From the NCBI RefSeq assembly GCF_006715725.1, contig NZ_VFNU01000001.1, positions 2,170,001 to 2,234,000 on the forward strand: 64,000 nucleotides of DNA, written 5' to 3'. Origin of the DNA: Nocardioides sp. SLBN-35. GTDB lineage: Bacteria; Actinomycetota; Actinomycetes; Propionibacteriales; Nocardioidaceae. Below the pieces are notes generated by a model. The model was not told where the DNA came from. It saw only the letters and a list, made by a program, of their open reading frames with translations, and did not search any database. The position numbers and the translations under genes were made by a program. Below, piece by piece: positions 50,187-58,192 of this stretch. Position 1 is the first letter of the stretch, and the number at the start of each line of letters is the position of its first letter.

Positions 50187-51328
50187 CCCCGGCGCTGGAC
50201 GCGAGTACGGCGGCCGCGCAGCGCGACCACGCGGCCCGGCTGCGCGAGCGGCTCGGCCTCGCCGAGGCGCCGATCCTGTCGGCCACCGGGCTCTGGCTGC
50301 TGCTCGCCGCCGTGGCGGAGTCGGTGACCGACCCCGCCGACCGGCGCGCGCTGGAGGACGCGCTGGGAGTGCCGGCCGTGGACGCCACGGCGACGGTGGG
50401 CGCCCTGCTCGCCGACCCGCACCCCGCCGTGGGCGCCGCCCTCGGCGGCTGGGTGCGTCCCGACCTGACGCTGCGCGCTCCCGTGCCGGGACCGGTCCCG
50501 GTCGGTCCGCTGCCCGGCCAGGCCGCCCTCGACGCCTGGGCCCGCGAGCACACCCGCGGCCTGATCCCCACCTTCCCGGCCCAGGTCGACGCCCGCACCC
50601 TGCTGCTGCTCGCCTCCGCCCTGGTCACCGAGCCGCGCTGGCGCGCGCGGCTGCAGGCCGACCGCGACGGGCGGCTGCTGCTCGACGACGGGCTCCAGGC
50701 CCTCGTCGCCACCGAGGCCGCCGGTGTCGTGGCGCTCGCGTGCCCGCCCACCGACGACGGCATCGACGTGCTCAGCGTGATCGCGGCTCCCGGCGTCGCT
50801 GCGGCGGACGTGTGGCGCGCCGTCGACGAGGTCGTGGCCCACCGCCTCGGCGGCGGGCTCGCCGCGGGCGACCGGCCCTCCGGGCCGATGGCCGACGGCC
50901 ACGCCTGGCGGGTGCGTGAGGTCGTCGAGTCGTTCGCCGCCCGGCAGGCGCCCCAGGACGGCGCCGAGCTGTGGACCAGCCGGCTCCCCGCGTGGAAGGC
51001 CTATGCCCGGCACGACCTCAGCGCCGCGCCCGGTGTCGCCGAGGTCGGTCGCGTTGTCGCCGGGCTGCTGCCACCCGAGGCGCTGCGCGAGGGGATCGAC
51101 CTGGAGTGCGTGCAGGCCGCCACCGCGACCTACGACGCCGACGGGTTCCGGGCCGCCGCCGTCACGGCGCTCTCGGTGCGGGCGGCCGGGATGCCGTCGT
51201 ACGTCGAGCGCCGGGTGCGGCGCGTCGAGCTTGCCTTCGACCGCCCGCACGCCGTGGTCGCCGTGGCCCGGGGCGGTGCGTGGGACGGTGTGCCGCTGTT
51301 CCACGCGTGGGTGACAATGACAGCATGA
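50183..51328 (+). CDS. Serpin-like protein of unusual form
   Basis: A 381-residue protein whose layout recalls serpins: an early helix 'LSATGLWLLLAAVAESV', a breach-region block 'LLLLASALVTEPRW' and a C-terminal strand pair 'FDRPHAVVAVARGGAWDGV' followed by 'PLFHAWV', comparable to the serpin 'DRPF...G...LFMGRV' end. I see no clear reactive-centre loop, so inhibition of proteases is doubtful. There is no signal peptide. It is coupled to the HNH-repeat gene before it and the DUF4334 gene after it by 4-nt overlaps. Confidence 0.6.
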   Translation: MTPALDASTAAAQRDHAARLRERLGLAEAPILSATGLWLLLAAVAESVTDPADRRALEDALGVPAVDATATVGALLADPHPAVGAALGGWVRPDLTLRAPVPGPVPVGPLPGQAALDAWAREHTRGLIPTFPAQVDARTLLLLASALVTEPRWRARLQADRDGRLLLDDGLQALVATEAAGVVALACPPTDDGIDVLSVIAAPGVAAADVWRAVDEVVAHRLGGGLAAGDRPSGPMADGHAWRVREVVESFAARQAPQDGAELWTSRLPAWKAYARHDLSAAPGVAEVGRVVAGLLPPEALREGIDLECVQAATATYDADGFRAAAVTALSVRAAGMPSYVERRVRRVELAFDRPHAVVAVARGGAWDGVPLFHAWVTMTA

Positions 51329-51861
51329 CTGTCATTCCCAGTGACCGGCTGGCCGCGCTCGAGCCCGCCTGCACCCTCTCCGACGCCCTGGCGCTGTTCG
51401 ACAGCCTCCCGGCCGTGCGGGCCGACGAGATCACCGGCCGCTGGCACGGCCGCGAGCTCGCGACCGGTCATCCCATGGACGGGCTGCTGGCGGCGTCGGG
51501 CTGGTACGGCAAGCAGTTCGACTCCGTCGACGAGGTGCACCCGCTGCTGTTCCGGGCGCCGTCCGGCGACATCGTCTCGGTCGACCCGCGCCGGATCCCG
51601 TTCGGCGTGGTCGACAAGATCCCGTCCGGCGTGGTGGCCCGCGGCCGCACGGTGATGGGGGCGGCCCTGCCGGCTCTGCGCACGAAGCGGCCGCGGGCCC
51701 GGCTGCGCAACGTGGAGTACCGGGGCGTGGTCACCGCGGGGATGAGCTACGACCACCTGCCGATCATCGACCTGTTCCGCCGAGTCGACGACGACACCCT
51801 GCTCGGGTGCATGGACCTGCGCGGCGCGGCGCCGTACTTCTTCGTGCTGGTGCGCGACTGA
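51325..51861 (+). CDS. DUF4334 (GXWXG) domain protein
   Basis: A 178-residue soluble protein with an N-terminal GXWXG motif in 'EITGRWHGRELATGHP' and a C-terminal DUF4334 domain ending 'LLGCMDLRGAAPYFFVLVRD'. The family is widespread in actinobacteria and fungi and has no established function. ATG 51325 lies within the stop of the serpin-like gene. It faces the convergent flavodoxin-like gene with 1 nt between them. Confidence 0.85.
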   Translation: MTVIPSDRLAALEPACTLSDALALFDSLPAVRADEITGRWHGRELATGHPMDGLLAASGWYGKQFDSVDEVHPLLFRAPSGDIVSVDPRRIPFGVVDKIPSGVVARGRTVMGAALPALRTKRPRARLRNVEYRGVVTAGMSYDHLPIIDLFRRVDDDTLLGCMDLRGAAPYFFVLVRD

Positions 51862-51862
51862 C

Positions 51863-52486
51863 TCACGCGGGGTAGGCGGACCCGCGCAGGAGCCGCGCCA
51901 GGTGGGCGGCGTTGGCCGCCAACGTCTTCGTCGTCCCGGCGGTCTTCTCCGGCTCCGGGTCGAGGTCCTGGTAGTCCGTCGACTGCATCGCCTCGCCGAC
52001 CCAGTAGGTGACCCCGTTGGCGGGGATGGTGAACCCGACGTCGCTCAGCGCCTGGAACACCTCGGCACAGACGTGGTGGGCGCCGTCCTCGTTGCCGACC
52101 ACCGCGACGCCCGCGACCTTGCCGGAGGTGGGCATCCTGCCCTCGTCGTCGGTCTCGCCGAGCTCGGCGTCGAGCCGCTCGAGAACCACCTTGCACACCG
52201 AGGCCGGCTGCCCCATCCAGATCGGGGTGGCGATCACCAGGATGTCGGCGTCGAGGACCTGTCGCCGGATCAACGGCCACTCGTCGCCGTCACCCTCGTC
52301 GGTGCTGACGCCGAAGGCGACGTGGTGGTCGACGACGCGCACCAGCGTGCCCTGCACGTCGTGCTCCTCGAGCGCCCCGAGCACGCGGCGCCCGAGCAGC
52401 TCGGAGCTGGAGGGCGCGGGTGTCGCCTTGAGGGTGCAGCAGAGCACGAGCGCGCGGAGCGGAGTGGTGGAGGTGGTGTCGTCCAT
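51863..52486 (-). CDS. Flavodoxin-like NAD(P)H-dependent FMN reductase
   Basis: A 207-residue flavodoxin-fold protein: the N-terminal phosphate-binding loop 'LCCTLKATPAPSSSELLGRR', then 'ADILVIATPIWMGQPASVCK' and 'AVVGNEDGAHH', the features of the WrbA/NADPH-FMN-reductase superfamily. It probably reduces FMN, quinones or a related acceptor in the cytoplasm. Start ATG 52486. The upstream DUF1304 gene is 38 nt away on the same strand; functional linkage is not evident. Confidence 0.85.
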   Translation of the reverse strand: MDDTTSTTPLRALVLCCTLKATPAPSSSELLGRRVLGALEEHDVQGTLVRVVDHHVAFGVSTDEGDGDEWPLIRRQVLDADILVIATPIWMGQPASVCKVVLERLDAELGETDDEGRMPTSGKVAGVAVVGNEDGAHHVCAEVFQALSDVGFTIPANGVTYWVGEAMQSTDYQDLDPEPEKTAGTTKTLAANAAHLARLLRGSAYPA

Positions 52487-52524
52487 GCGCCGGGCGGTAC
52501 CCGGCGCCCGAGCGGGAACCCGGG

Positions 52525-52908
52525 TCAGGCCAGCGCGACGGCGAGCAGCACCACGGCGACGGCCGGGAGGGCGAGCTGGGTGATCGCGGCGCGCGCCTTG
52601 CCGGGCGAGGACAGCAGCAGGACCAGGCCCGCGGCGACCATCGAGCCCGCGCCGCAGAACACCAGCGTCGCGCCCACCCGGTCGTCCTCCGCGCCGAACG
52701 CCACGATGCCGCCCGCGGTGATGAGGGCCAGGAAGAGGTTGTAGAAGCCCTGGTTGAAGGCCAGCTCCTTCGTCGCCTCCGCCTCGGCCTGGCTGGTGCC
52801 GAAGGTGGCGCGGGTGCGGGCGCTGGTCCAGGTCAGCGACTCCATCACCCAGATGTAGACGTGGAGCAGGGCGGCGAGGCTGGCGAACACCAGCGCAGCA
52901 GCGGTCAT
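52525..52908 (-). CDS. DUF1304 membrane protein
   Basis: A 127-residue four-TM protein: helices at about 3-22, 55-72, 80-100 and 105-127. The family motif 'LHVYIWVMESLTWTSARTRA' and 'NQGFYNLFLALI' identify DUF1304. The function is unknown. It starts 1 nt after the NmrA-like gene's stop, so it belongs to the osmoprotectant operon's tail. Confidence 0.85.
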   Translation of the reverse strand: MTAAALVFASLAALLHVYIWVMESLTWTSARTRATFGTSQAEAEATKELAFNQGFYNLFLALITAGGIVAFGAEDDRVGATLVFCGAGSMVAAGLVLLLSSPGKARAAITQLALPAVAVVLLAVALA

Positions 52909-52909
52909 G

Positions 52910-53764
52910 TCAGGGATTCTGGCGCTCGGCCGAGGCGCTGTCGAGGTAGGCCGCGAGCCCGGTCGGCGCGCGCCCGGTCAACCGCTCCACGTGGTCGGTC
53001 ACGCCGGCCATCTCGCCCGCGGCGATCGCGGTGTAGGTGGAGACCCAGGCGTCGTACTGCCATTGCGGGGCCTCCCAGCGCAGCCGCGACGCGTAGGCCT
53101 CCTCGACGGTCTCGTCGTGGTAGCTGACCCGGCGGCCGGTGTGGGCGGTCAGGATCTCGGCGACCTCGGTCAAGGTCGGCGCGGCCGGCCCGGTGAGGTC
53201 GTAGGTGGCGCCGGCGTGGTCCGCGGGCGCGAGGAGCACGGCGACCGCGCAGGCCGCGACGTCGTCGCGGGTCACCGCCGCCACCCGCCCGTCGCCGGCC
53301 GGGCCGCGGATCACGCCGTCCTCGCCGACCAGGTCGGGCAGGAAGTCGAGGTAGAAGCTGTCGCGCAGGAAGGTGAACCCCATCCCGGAGGCACGCAGGT
53401 GCTGCTCGGTCGCCCAGTGGTCGCGCGCCAGGGTGAAGGTGGCGTCGGGCGCGGCGCCGAGGAACGAGGTGTAGACGACGTGCTCGACCCCGGCCGCCGC
53501 TGCCGCATCGACGAACGTCAGGTGCTGCTCGAGGCGGTCGGCCGACTCGGCGGCCGAGACCATGAGCAGGATGCGCACGCCCTCGAGCGAGGCGGCCGCC
53601 AGCTCGCTGTCGCCGTACGTCGAGCGGACGACCGTCGCGCCGGGCAGCTCGGGGGCGCGGCTCGGATCGCGCGCCAGCAGCCGCTGCTCGACGCCGCGCG
53701 CCGCGAGGGCCCGGGCGACGCGTCCCCCGAGCCCTCCCGTCGCACCGGTGACCGCAAGGGTCAC
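52910..53764 (-). CDS. NmrA-like NAD(P)-binding protein
   Basis: A 284-residue atypical SDR of the NmrA/QOR2 group. Rossmann motif 'VTGATGGLGGRVARALAARG', then 'EHVVYTSFLGAAPDATFTLA', as in quinone-oxidoreductase-like or azoreductase-like NmrA proteins; the Tyr-x3-Lys of classical SDRs is not conserved. GTG 53764 overlaps the stop of the ABC binding protein. It may be a redox sensor or quinone reductase; its link to osmoprotectant uptake is unclear. Confidence 0.82.
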   Translation of the reverse strand: MTLAVTGATGGLGGRVARALAARGVEQRLLARDPSRAPELPGATVVRSTYGDSELAAASLEGVRILLMVSAAESADRLEQHLTFVDAAAAAGVEHVVYTSFLGAAPDATFTLARDHWATEQHLRASGMGFTFLRDSFYLDFLPDLVGEDGVIRGPAGDGRVAAVTRDDVAACAVAVLLAPADHAGATYDLTGPAAPTLTEVAEILTAHTGRRVSYHDETVEEAYASRLRWEAPQWQYDAWVSTYTAIAAGEMAGVTDHVERLTGRAPTGLAAYLDSASAERQNP

Positions 53765-54678
53765 AGAAGGCCTTCCTTCTCGAGCCAGTCCTTCGCGATG
53801 GTCGCGGCCGGCAGCTCCTCGTCGACGCTGCGGGCGTCGAGGTCGACCAGGTCCTCGGGCGACATGGCGGCGCTGACCTTGTTGATTACACCCACGGCCT
53901 TGTCGCTCAGGTCGTCGCTGGCGACCGGGACGACGTGGGAGGCGAGGAACAGTCCCTTGGTGTCCTCGAGGGCGACCAGGTCGTTCTTCTTGATCGACGG
54001 GTCGCCGGTGTAGATGATCGCGAGCTGGATCGAGCCGTCCTTGAGGGCCTTGACGGTGAGCGGGCCGCCGCCGTCCTCGATCGGCGTGAAGGCCACGTCG
54101 ACGCCGTACGCCTTCTTGAGTCCCTTGGGACCGTTGGGGCGGTCCTCGGCCTCGGAGTTGGCGCCGAAGGTCATCTTCTCGGTGACCTTCGCGAGGTCGT
54201 CGATCGTCGTCAGTCCGTACTTCTCGGCGAACGCCCGGGTCACGACGTAGGAGTCCTGGTCGGTGGCCGGCGACTGGTCCAGCACCTCCAGGCCCTTCTC
54301 CTCGGCGGCGTCCTCGAGCTCGGCGTACACGTCGTCGGCCAGGCGGGCCTTGGTGTCGGGCTTCCAGACCTGCAGCAGCGGGCCGGTGTACTCCGGGAAC
54401 AGGTCGATCGAGCCGCTCTCGATCTCGGGGAGGTAGCCCTCGCGCTGGCCGATCCGGAGGTCGCGCTCGACCTTGATGCCGGCGGCCTCGAGCGCCTGGG
54501 CGTAGGCCTCGGCGATGATCTCGTTGGAGTAGTAGTCCTGCGAGCCGATCACGATCGTGTCGCCGCCCTTGTCGCCCGTGCTGAGCGGGTCGTCGCTGCC
54601 GCACGCGGTGAGGGAGAGCGCGGCAGCCGCGACCAGGGCGAGACCGACCGCTGTGGATCGGCGGGGGGTGCGGGTCAT
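53761..54678 (-). CDS. Osmoprotectant ABC transporter, substrate-binding lipoprotein
   Basis: A 305-residue extracytoplasmic binding protein of the ProX/OpuCC/OsmF family. The signal peptide 'VGLALVAAAALSLTACGSDD' has a lipobox with Cys26, so it should be lipid-anchored outside the membrane. 'IVIGSQDYYSNEIIAEAYAQ' and 'IDLFPEYTGPLLQVW' are typical. It would capture glycine betaine, choline or a related solute for the two permeases and ATPase upstream. ATGA overlap with the permease gene. Confidence 0.9.
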   Translation of the reverse strand: MTRTPRRSTAVGLALVAAAALSLTACGSDDPLSTGDKGGDTIVIGSQDYYSNEIIAEAYAQALEAAGIKVERDLRIGQREGYLPEIESGSIDLFPEYTGPLLQVWKPDTKARLADDVYAELEDAAEEKGLEVLDQSPATDQDSYVVTRAFAEKYGLTTIDDLAKVTEKMTFGANSEAEDRPNGPKGLKKAYGVDVAFTPIEDGGGPLTVKALKDGSIQLAIIYTGDPSIKKNDLVALEDTKGLFLASHVVPVASDDLSDKAVGVINKVSAAMSPEDLVDLDARSVDEELPAATIAKDWLEKEGLL

Positions 54679-55343
54679 GACGGAACCTTTCGGGTGGTGG
54701 GGCGGCTGGCCCGCTGCAGGGCAGCCATGGTGAGGTCGAGCACGAGGGCCAACGCCGCCACGAGCAGCGCGCCGGCGAGCATCTCGTCGTAGTGCCGGGA
54801 CTTGAGGCCGGAGAACAGGTAGCGGCCGAGGCCGGTGTCGGAGATGTACGCCGCCAGGGTGGCAGTGGCGACGACCTGCAGCGTCGCTGCCCGCACCCCA
54901 CCGAGCAGGACGTCGGCGCCGAGCGGGATCTCGACCCGGGTGACCAGCTGCCACTCGCTCATCCCGACCGCGCGGGCGGCGTCGACGGCTCCGCGGTCGG
55001 CGGCCTCGATGCCGGCGTAGGCGCCGGCGAGCAGCGACGGGAACGCCAGCGCGACCAGCGCGAGCAGCGGCGCCTGCAGGCCGATCCCGAGCGCGAGTCC
55101 GAGCAGGGTGAGCAGGCCGAGGGTCGGGACCGCTCGCACGGCCCCGGCGAGCGCGACCACGACCAGCCGGCCGCGGCCGGTGTGTCCGATCAGGATGCCG
55201 AGCGGGATCGCGAGCACGGCGGCGATGGCGACCGCGGCGAAGGTGACCAGCAGGTGCTGCACGATCCGGTGGTCGATGCCGCCCGGCCCGCCCCAGTGGG
55301 CGCCGTCGGCGATCCAGGCCAGGGCGTCGGCGAAGAGGTTCAC
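54675..55343 (-). CDS. Osmoprotectant ABC transporter permease (OpuCD-like)
   Basis: A 222-residue permease with five to six TM helices and the EAA-like loop 'EAADRGAVDAARAVGMSEWQ', characteristic of betaine/choline-type ABC permeases. GTG 55343 is supported by GGGAGCGGCGAG. It forms the channel with the second permease encoded directly upstream (4-nt overlap). Confidence 0.9.
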   Translation of the reverse strand: MNLFADALAWIADGAHWGGPGGIDHRIVQHLLVTFAAVAIAAVLAIPLGILIGHTGRGRLVVVALAGAVRAVPTLGLLTLLGLALGIGLQAPLLALVALAFPSLLAGAYAGIEAADRGAVDAARAVGMSEWQLVTRVEIPLGADVLLGGVRAATLQVVATATLAAYISDTGLGRYLFSGLKSRHYDEMLAGALLVAALALVLDLTMAALQRASRPTTRKVPS

Positions 55344-55993
55344 CTCGCCGCTCCCGTCGGAGTGGCCGTCCGCCAGGGCGTGGCGACCCGGCCGATGGCG
55401 ACGAGCAGCACGTCCAGGGCGACGGCGAGCAGCATGGTGCCGACGACGCCGGTGACGATCTCGGCGCGGATGTCGCGCTGGAAGCCGTCGGTGAGCAGGT
55501 TGCCCAGGCTCGGGATGCCGACCAGGGCGCCGATGGTGACCAGGCTGACCGTGCTGACCGTGATCACCCGGATCCCCGACAGCAGCACGGGTACGGCGAG
55601 CGGTAGGTCGACCTTCCAGAACAGCCCGGAGCGCGAGTAGCCCATCGCCTCGGCCGCCTCGCGCACGCGGGCGTCGACGGAGCGGAACGCGTCGGCTGCG
55701 GTGCCGGCCAGCAGGGCGGTGCCGTAGACGGCGAGCGCGACGACCAGGGTGAGGCCGGAGCGCAGCGGGATGCCGAGCAGGACGGGGATCACGATGAGCA
55801 GCGGCAGGGCGGGCACGGAGTAGAGCAGGCTCGCGGTGCCGAGCACGACGGTGCCGGCGCGCGGCCAGCGCCAGGCGACCCGGCCGAGCACGATCGCGAC
55901 CAGCACGCTGACCACGATGGCGGGCACCGACAGCCGCAGGTGCTGGACGAGCATGTCCAGGACGTAGGCGCGGTTGGCGTCGAGCCAGGTCAC
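55340..55993 (-). CDS. Osmoprotectant ABC transporter permease (OpuCB-like)
   Basis: A 217-residue permease paralogous to the previous one. The cytoplasmic coupling loop is 'SVDARVREAAEAMGYSRSGL' and TM helices include 'LYSVPALPLLIVIPVLLGIP'. The start is GTG 55993, overlapping the ATPase stop. It is the second half of a heterodimeric channel. Confidence 0.9.
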   Translation of the reverse strand: MTWLDANRAYVLDMLVQHLRLSVPAIVVSVLVAIVLGRVAWRWPRAGTVVLGTASLLYSVPALPLLIVIPVLLGIPLRSGLTLVVALAVYGTALLAGTAADAFRSVDARVREAAEAMGYSRSGLFWKVDLPLAVPVLLSGIRVITVSTVSLVTIGALVGIPSLGNLLTDGFQRDIRAEIVTGVVGTMLLAVALDVLLVAIGRVATPWRTATPTGAAR

Positions 55994-56802
55994 GCGAGGA
56001 CACCCACCGGCCGGCCGTCGCCGTCGACCACCACCTTGCGGCCGTCGACGTCGACGGTGCGCAGCGCCCGCTCCGCGCGGTCGGAGCCGATGAAGTCGCG
56101 CACGAAGTCGTCGGCCGGTGCGGCGACGATCTCCTTGGGGGTGCCGGTCTGCGCGACGATCCCGCCGGTGCGCAGGATGACGACCTCGTCACCGAGCCGG
56201 AACGCCTCGTCGATGTCGTGGGTGACCAGCACGATGGTCTTGCCGAGCTCGGCCTGCAGCTGCAGCAGCTGGTCCTGCAGGCCACGCCGCACGATCGGGT
56301 CGACCGCGCCGAACGGTTCGTCCATCAACAAGATGTTGGGGTCCGCGGCCAGCGCCCGCGCCACCGCGACCCGCTGCTGCTGGCCGCCCGAGAGCTGCAC
56401 CGGGTAGCGCTTCCCCAGCGCGGGGTCGATCCCGACCCGCTCGAGCAGGGCCAGCGCGGCCTCGCGGGCCGCGCGCTTCGGCGTACCGGTGAGGACCGGG
56501 ACGGTCGCGACGTTGTCGACCACGCGCCGGTGGGGGAGCAGTCCGCCGGCCTGCGGGACGTAGCCGATCGAGCGGCGCAGATCGACCTTGTCGAGGTCGC
56601 GGACGTCGCGCTCGTCGATCAGGACCGAGCCCGTGGTGGGCTCGACCATGCGGTTGACCATCCGCATCAGCGTCGTCTTGCCCGACCCCGAGGTGCCGAC
56701 CAGCGCGAGGGTGCGGTGGGAAGGGACGGTGCACGAGAAGCCCGTGACGGCGACGGTGCCGTCGGGGTAGGTCTTGCCGACGTCGCGGAACTCGATCCCC
56801 AT
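55990..56802 (-). CDS. Osmoprotectant ABC transporter ATP-binding protein (OpuCA-like)
   Basis: A 270-residue ABC ATPase: Walker A 'GTSGSGKTT', signature 'LSGGQQQRVAVARAL', Walker B 'NILLMDEPFGAVD' and H-loop 'VTHDIDEAF'. The CBS tail of many OpuCA proteins is short or missing, so osmosensing through CBS is unlikely. ATG 56802 is chosen; the longer frame upstream lacks similarity. It is first in the minus-strand operon of ATPase, two permeases and binding protein. Confidence 0.92.
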   Translation of the reverse strand: MGIEFRDVGKTYPDGTVAVTGFSCTVPSHRTLALVGTSGSGKTTLMRMVNRMVEPTTGSVLIDERDVRDLDKVDLRRSIGYVPQAGGLLPHRRVVDNVATVPVLTGTPKRAAREAALALLERVGIDPALGKRYPVQLSGGQQQRVAVARALAADPNILLMDEPFGAVDPIVRRGLQDQLLQLQAELGKTIVLVTHDIDEAFRLGDEVVILRTGGIVAQTGTPKEIVAAPADDFVRDFIGSDRAERALRTVDVDGRKVVVDGDGRPVGVLA

Positions 56803-56887
56803 GCGTGGCACCCTACGGTGCTGGGCGGACAACGGGGTGGAGGTGCGCGCCAGCAAGGTGCGCGCACGGTGCGAGGTGGCGCGCGGG

Positions 56888-57124
56888 TCAGGCCGGCGGT
56901 ACGTCGCCCTCCGGCGCCAGCGCGGCGGCGTACGGGCTGCGCGCGATGCTCGTCGCCAGCGTCGGCGACACGTCGTTGTCCGCGAGCCATCCCCGGACCG
57001 CCTCGACGACGACCTCGACCGGGGCCCCGTTCAGCGCCAGCCGCCGCCGCAGCTCGCTGACGGTGTGGATCGGCGCCGGCGCCGGCGTGCGGAGCTTGAG
57101 GTCATCGGTGAATCGGATGCTCAT
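56888..57124 (-). CDS. Small protein of unknown function
   Basis: A 78-residue soluble protein, start ATG 57124. The middle 'SELRRRLALNGAPVEVVVEA' and 'GWLADNDVSPTLATSIARS' look helical. I recognise no family. It reads towards the ABC operon (85 nt before the ATPase start on the same strand) and is divergent from the SRPBCC gene 108 nt away. Coding is supported by codon bias and lack of a better frame; the role is open. Confidence 0.55.
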   Translation of the reverse strand: MSIRFTDDLKLRTPAPAPIHTVSELRRRLALNGAPVEVVVEAVRGWLADNDVSPTLATSIARSPYAAALAPEGDVPPA

Positions 57125-57232
57125 GGCGGCGACGCTAGGGAGGCCTTCATGAAGGAAACATGAAGACGACGCCGGGTATCGCGCCGAGCCGTCGGGTACC
57201 GCCCGGTGAACCGACGAGAGGAGCACGAACCC

Positions 57233-57712
57233 ATGAGCACGATCGAGAAGTCCGTCACTGTCGAGGTTCCCGTCCGCACGGCCTACGACCAGTGGACCCA
57301 GTTCGAGACCTTCCCGTCCTTCATGGAGGGCGTCGAGGAGGTCCGCCAGCTCGACGACACCCACCTGCACTGGCGCGCCGACATCGCGGGCGTGCACCGC
57401 GAGTGGGACGCGGAGATCGTCGACCAGACCCCCGACGAGCGGATCACCTGGCGCGCCCTCGACGGCACGAAGAACGACGGCACCGTCTCCTTCGCGCCCG
57501 ACGAGCTCGGTAGCGCGACGCGGGTCACCCTGCGGATGGAGTTCGAGCCCGAGGGCATCGTGGAGAAGACCGGGGACGCGTTGCGGATCATCGACCGGCG
57601 CACCGAGGGCGACCTCGAGCGCTTCAAGCAGTTCATCGAGACCCGCGGCACCGAGACCGGCGGCTGGCGCGGCGACGTGCGGCCCGGCGACGCCGACAAC
57701 CCGGCGTTGTAG
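57233..57712 (+). CDS. SRPBCC-family (polyketide cyclase-like) protein
   Basis: A 159-residue START-like lipid- or ligand-binding fold: 'VTVEVPVRTAYDQWTQFETF' then 'FMEGVEEVRQLDDTHLHWRA' are typical of the polyketide_cyc2 group in actinobacteria. ATG 57233 follows GAGAGGAGC, so the upstream in-frame ATG is not used. It is a single gene that ends just before a strong two-hairpin region. The ligand is unknown. Confidence 0.85.
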   Translation: MSTIEKSVTVEVPVRTAYDQWTQFETFPSFMEGVEEVRQLDDTHLHWRADIAGVHREWDAEIVDQTPDERITWRALDGTKNDGTVSFAPDELGSATRVTLRMEFEPEGIVEKTGDALRIIDRRTEGDLERFKQFIETRGTETGGWRGDVRPGDADNPAL

Positions 57713-57713
57713 T

Positions 57714-57780
57714 GAGTTTCACCGGCCGACCGGTGAAACTCGCGCTTGGACGAGGAAGCTTCCTCGTCCAGGCGCGAGTT
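57714..57780. terminator. Two overlapping long hairpins between convergent genes
   Basis: Hairpin 1: GAGTTTCACCGG-CCGA-CCGGTGAAACTC (57714-57741), a perfect 12-bp stem. Hairpin 2: 57737-57780, a 22-bp stem with one wobble whose core 57747-57770 is a 24-nt perfect palindrome. They share AACTC (57737-57741), so the full-length stems are mutually exclusive at the base. Placement between convergent genes suggests bidirectional termination. Confidence 0.75.
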
Positions 57781-57799
57781 CCGTCGTCCGAGCTCGTCG

Positions 57800-58192
57800 T
57801 TATGTCGCCTCGGACGCGAGCGCCACGATGGCGTCGAACCGCGCACCCATCTGCTCGGCCAGCGCCTGGGCGGCCCTGAGCGGGCGCACCATCACCATGA
57901 AGTCGGTGATCAGGCCCTCCTCGTCGAGGACGAGGAAGTCGCAGCCGGTGAGCTCGAGGCCGTCGACGGTCGCCTCGAACACGAGGGCGTGGCCGGTGGC
58001 GTCCTCGAGCTCACGCACGTAGCGGAAGTCCTGGAACACCTCGATCACGTTCGCCAGGATCGCGCCGGTGATCGCCTTGCCCGCATAGGGCTTGTGGGCG
58101 ACGGGGCTGCGGAAGACGACGTCCTCGGCCAGGCAGGCCCGCATCGCCGCGACGTCACGGGCCTCCACGGCCGCCCGGAACGCGCTGCTCAC
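57800..58192 (-). CDS. NTF2-like / SnoaL-like protein
   Basis: A 130-residue nuclear-transport-factor-2-like protein. 'FRAAVEARDVAAMRACLAED' and 'VVFRSPVAHKPYAGKAIT' start the family cone-fold, and the C-terminal strand 'GLITDFMVMVRPLRAAQALA' closes it. GTG 58192 overlaps the stop of the old-yellow-enzyme gene, so it belongs to that operon. Such proteins are often small isomerases or hydratases, possibly acting on the same substrate as the reductase. Confidence 0.82.
   Translation of the reverse strand: MSSAFRAAVEARDVAAMRACLAEDVVFRSPVAHKPYAGKAITGAILANVIEVFQDFRYVRELEDATGHALVFEATVDGLELTGCDFLVLDEEGLITDFMVMVRPLRAAQALAEQMGARFDAIVALASEAT

Noticed and set aside
47717..51328. 1203-residue plus-strand frame ending in the serpin-like protein
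   Set aside because: Everything before GTG 50183 is the antisense of real minus-strand genes; only the C-terminal 381 residues are coding.
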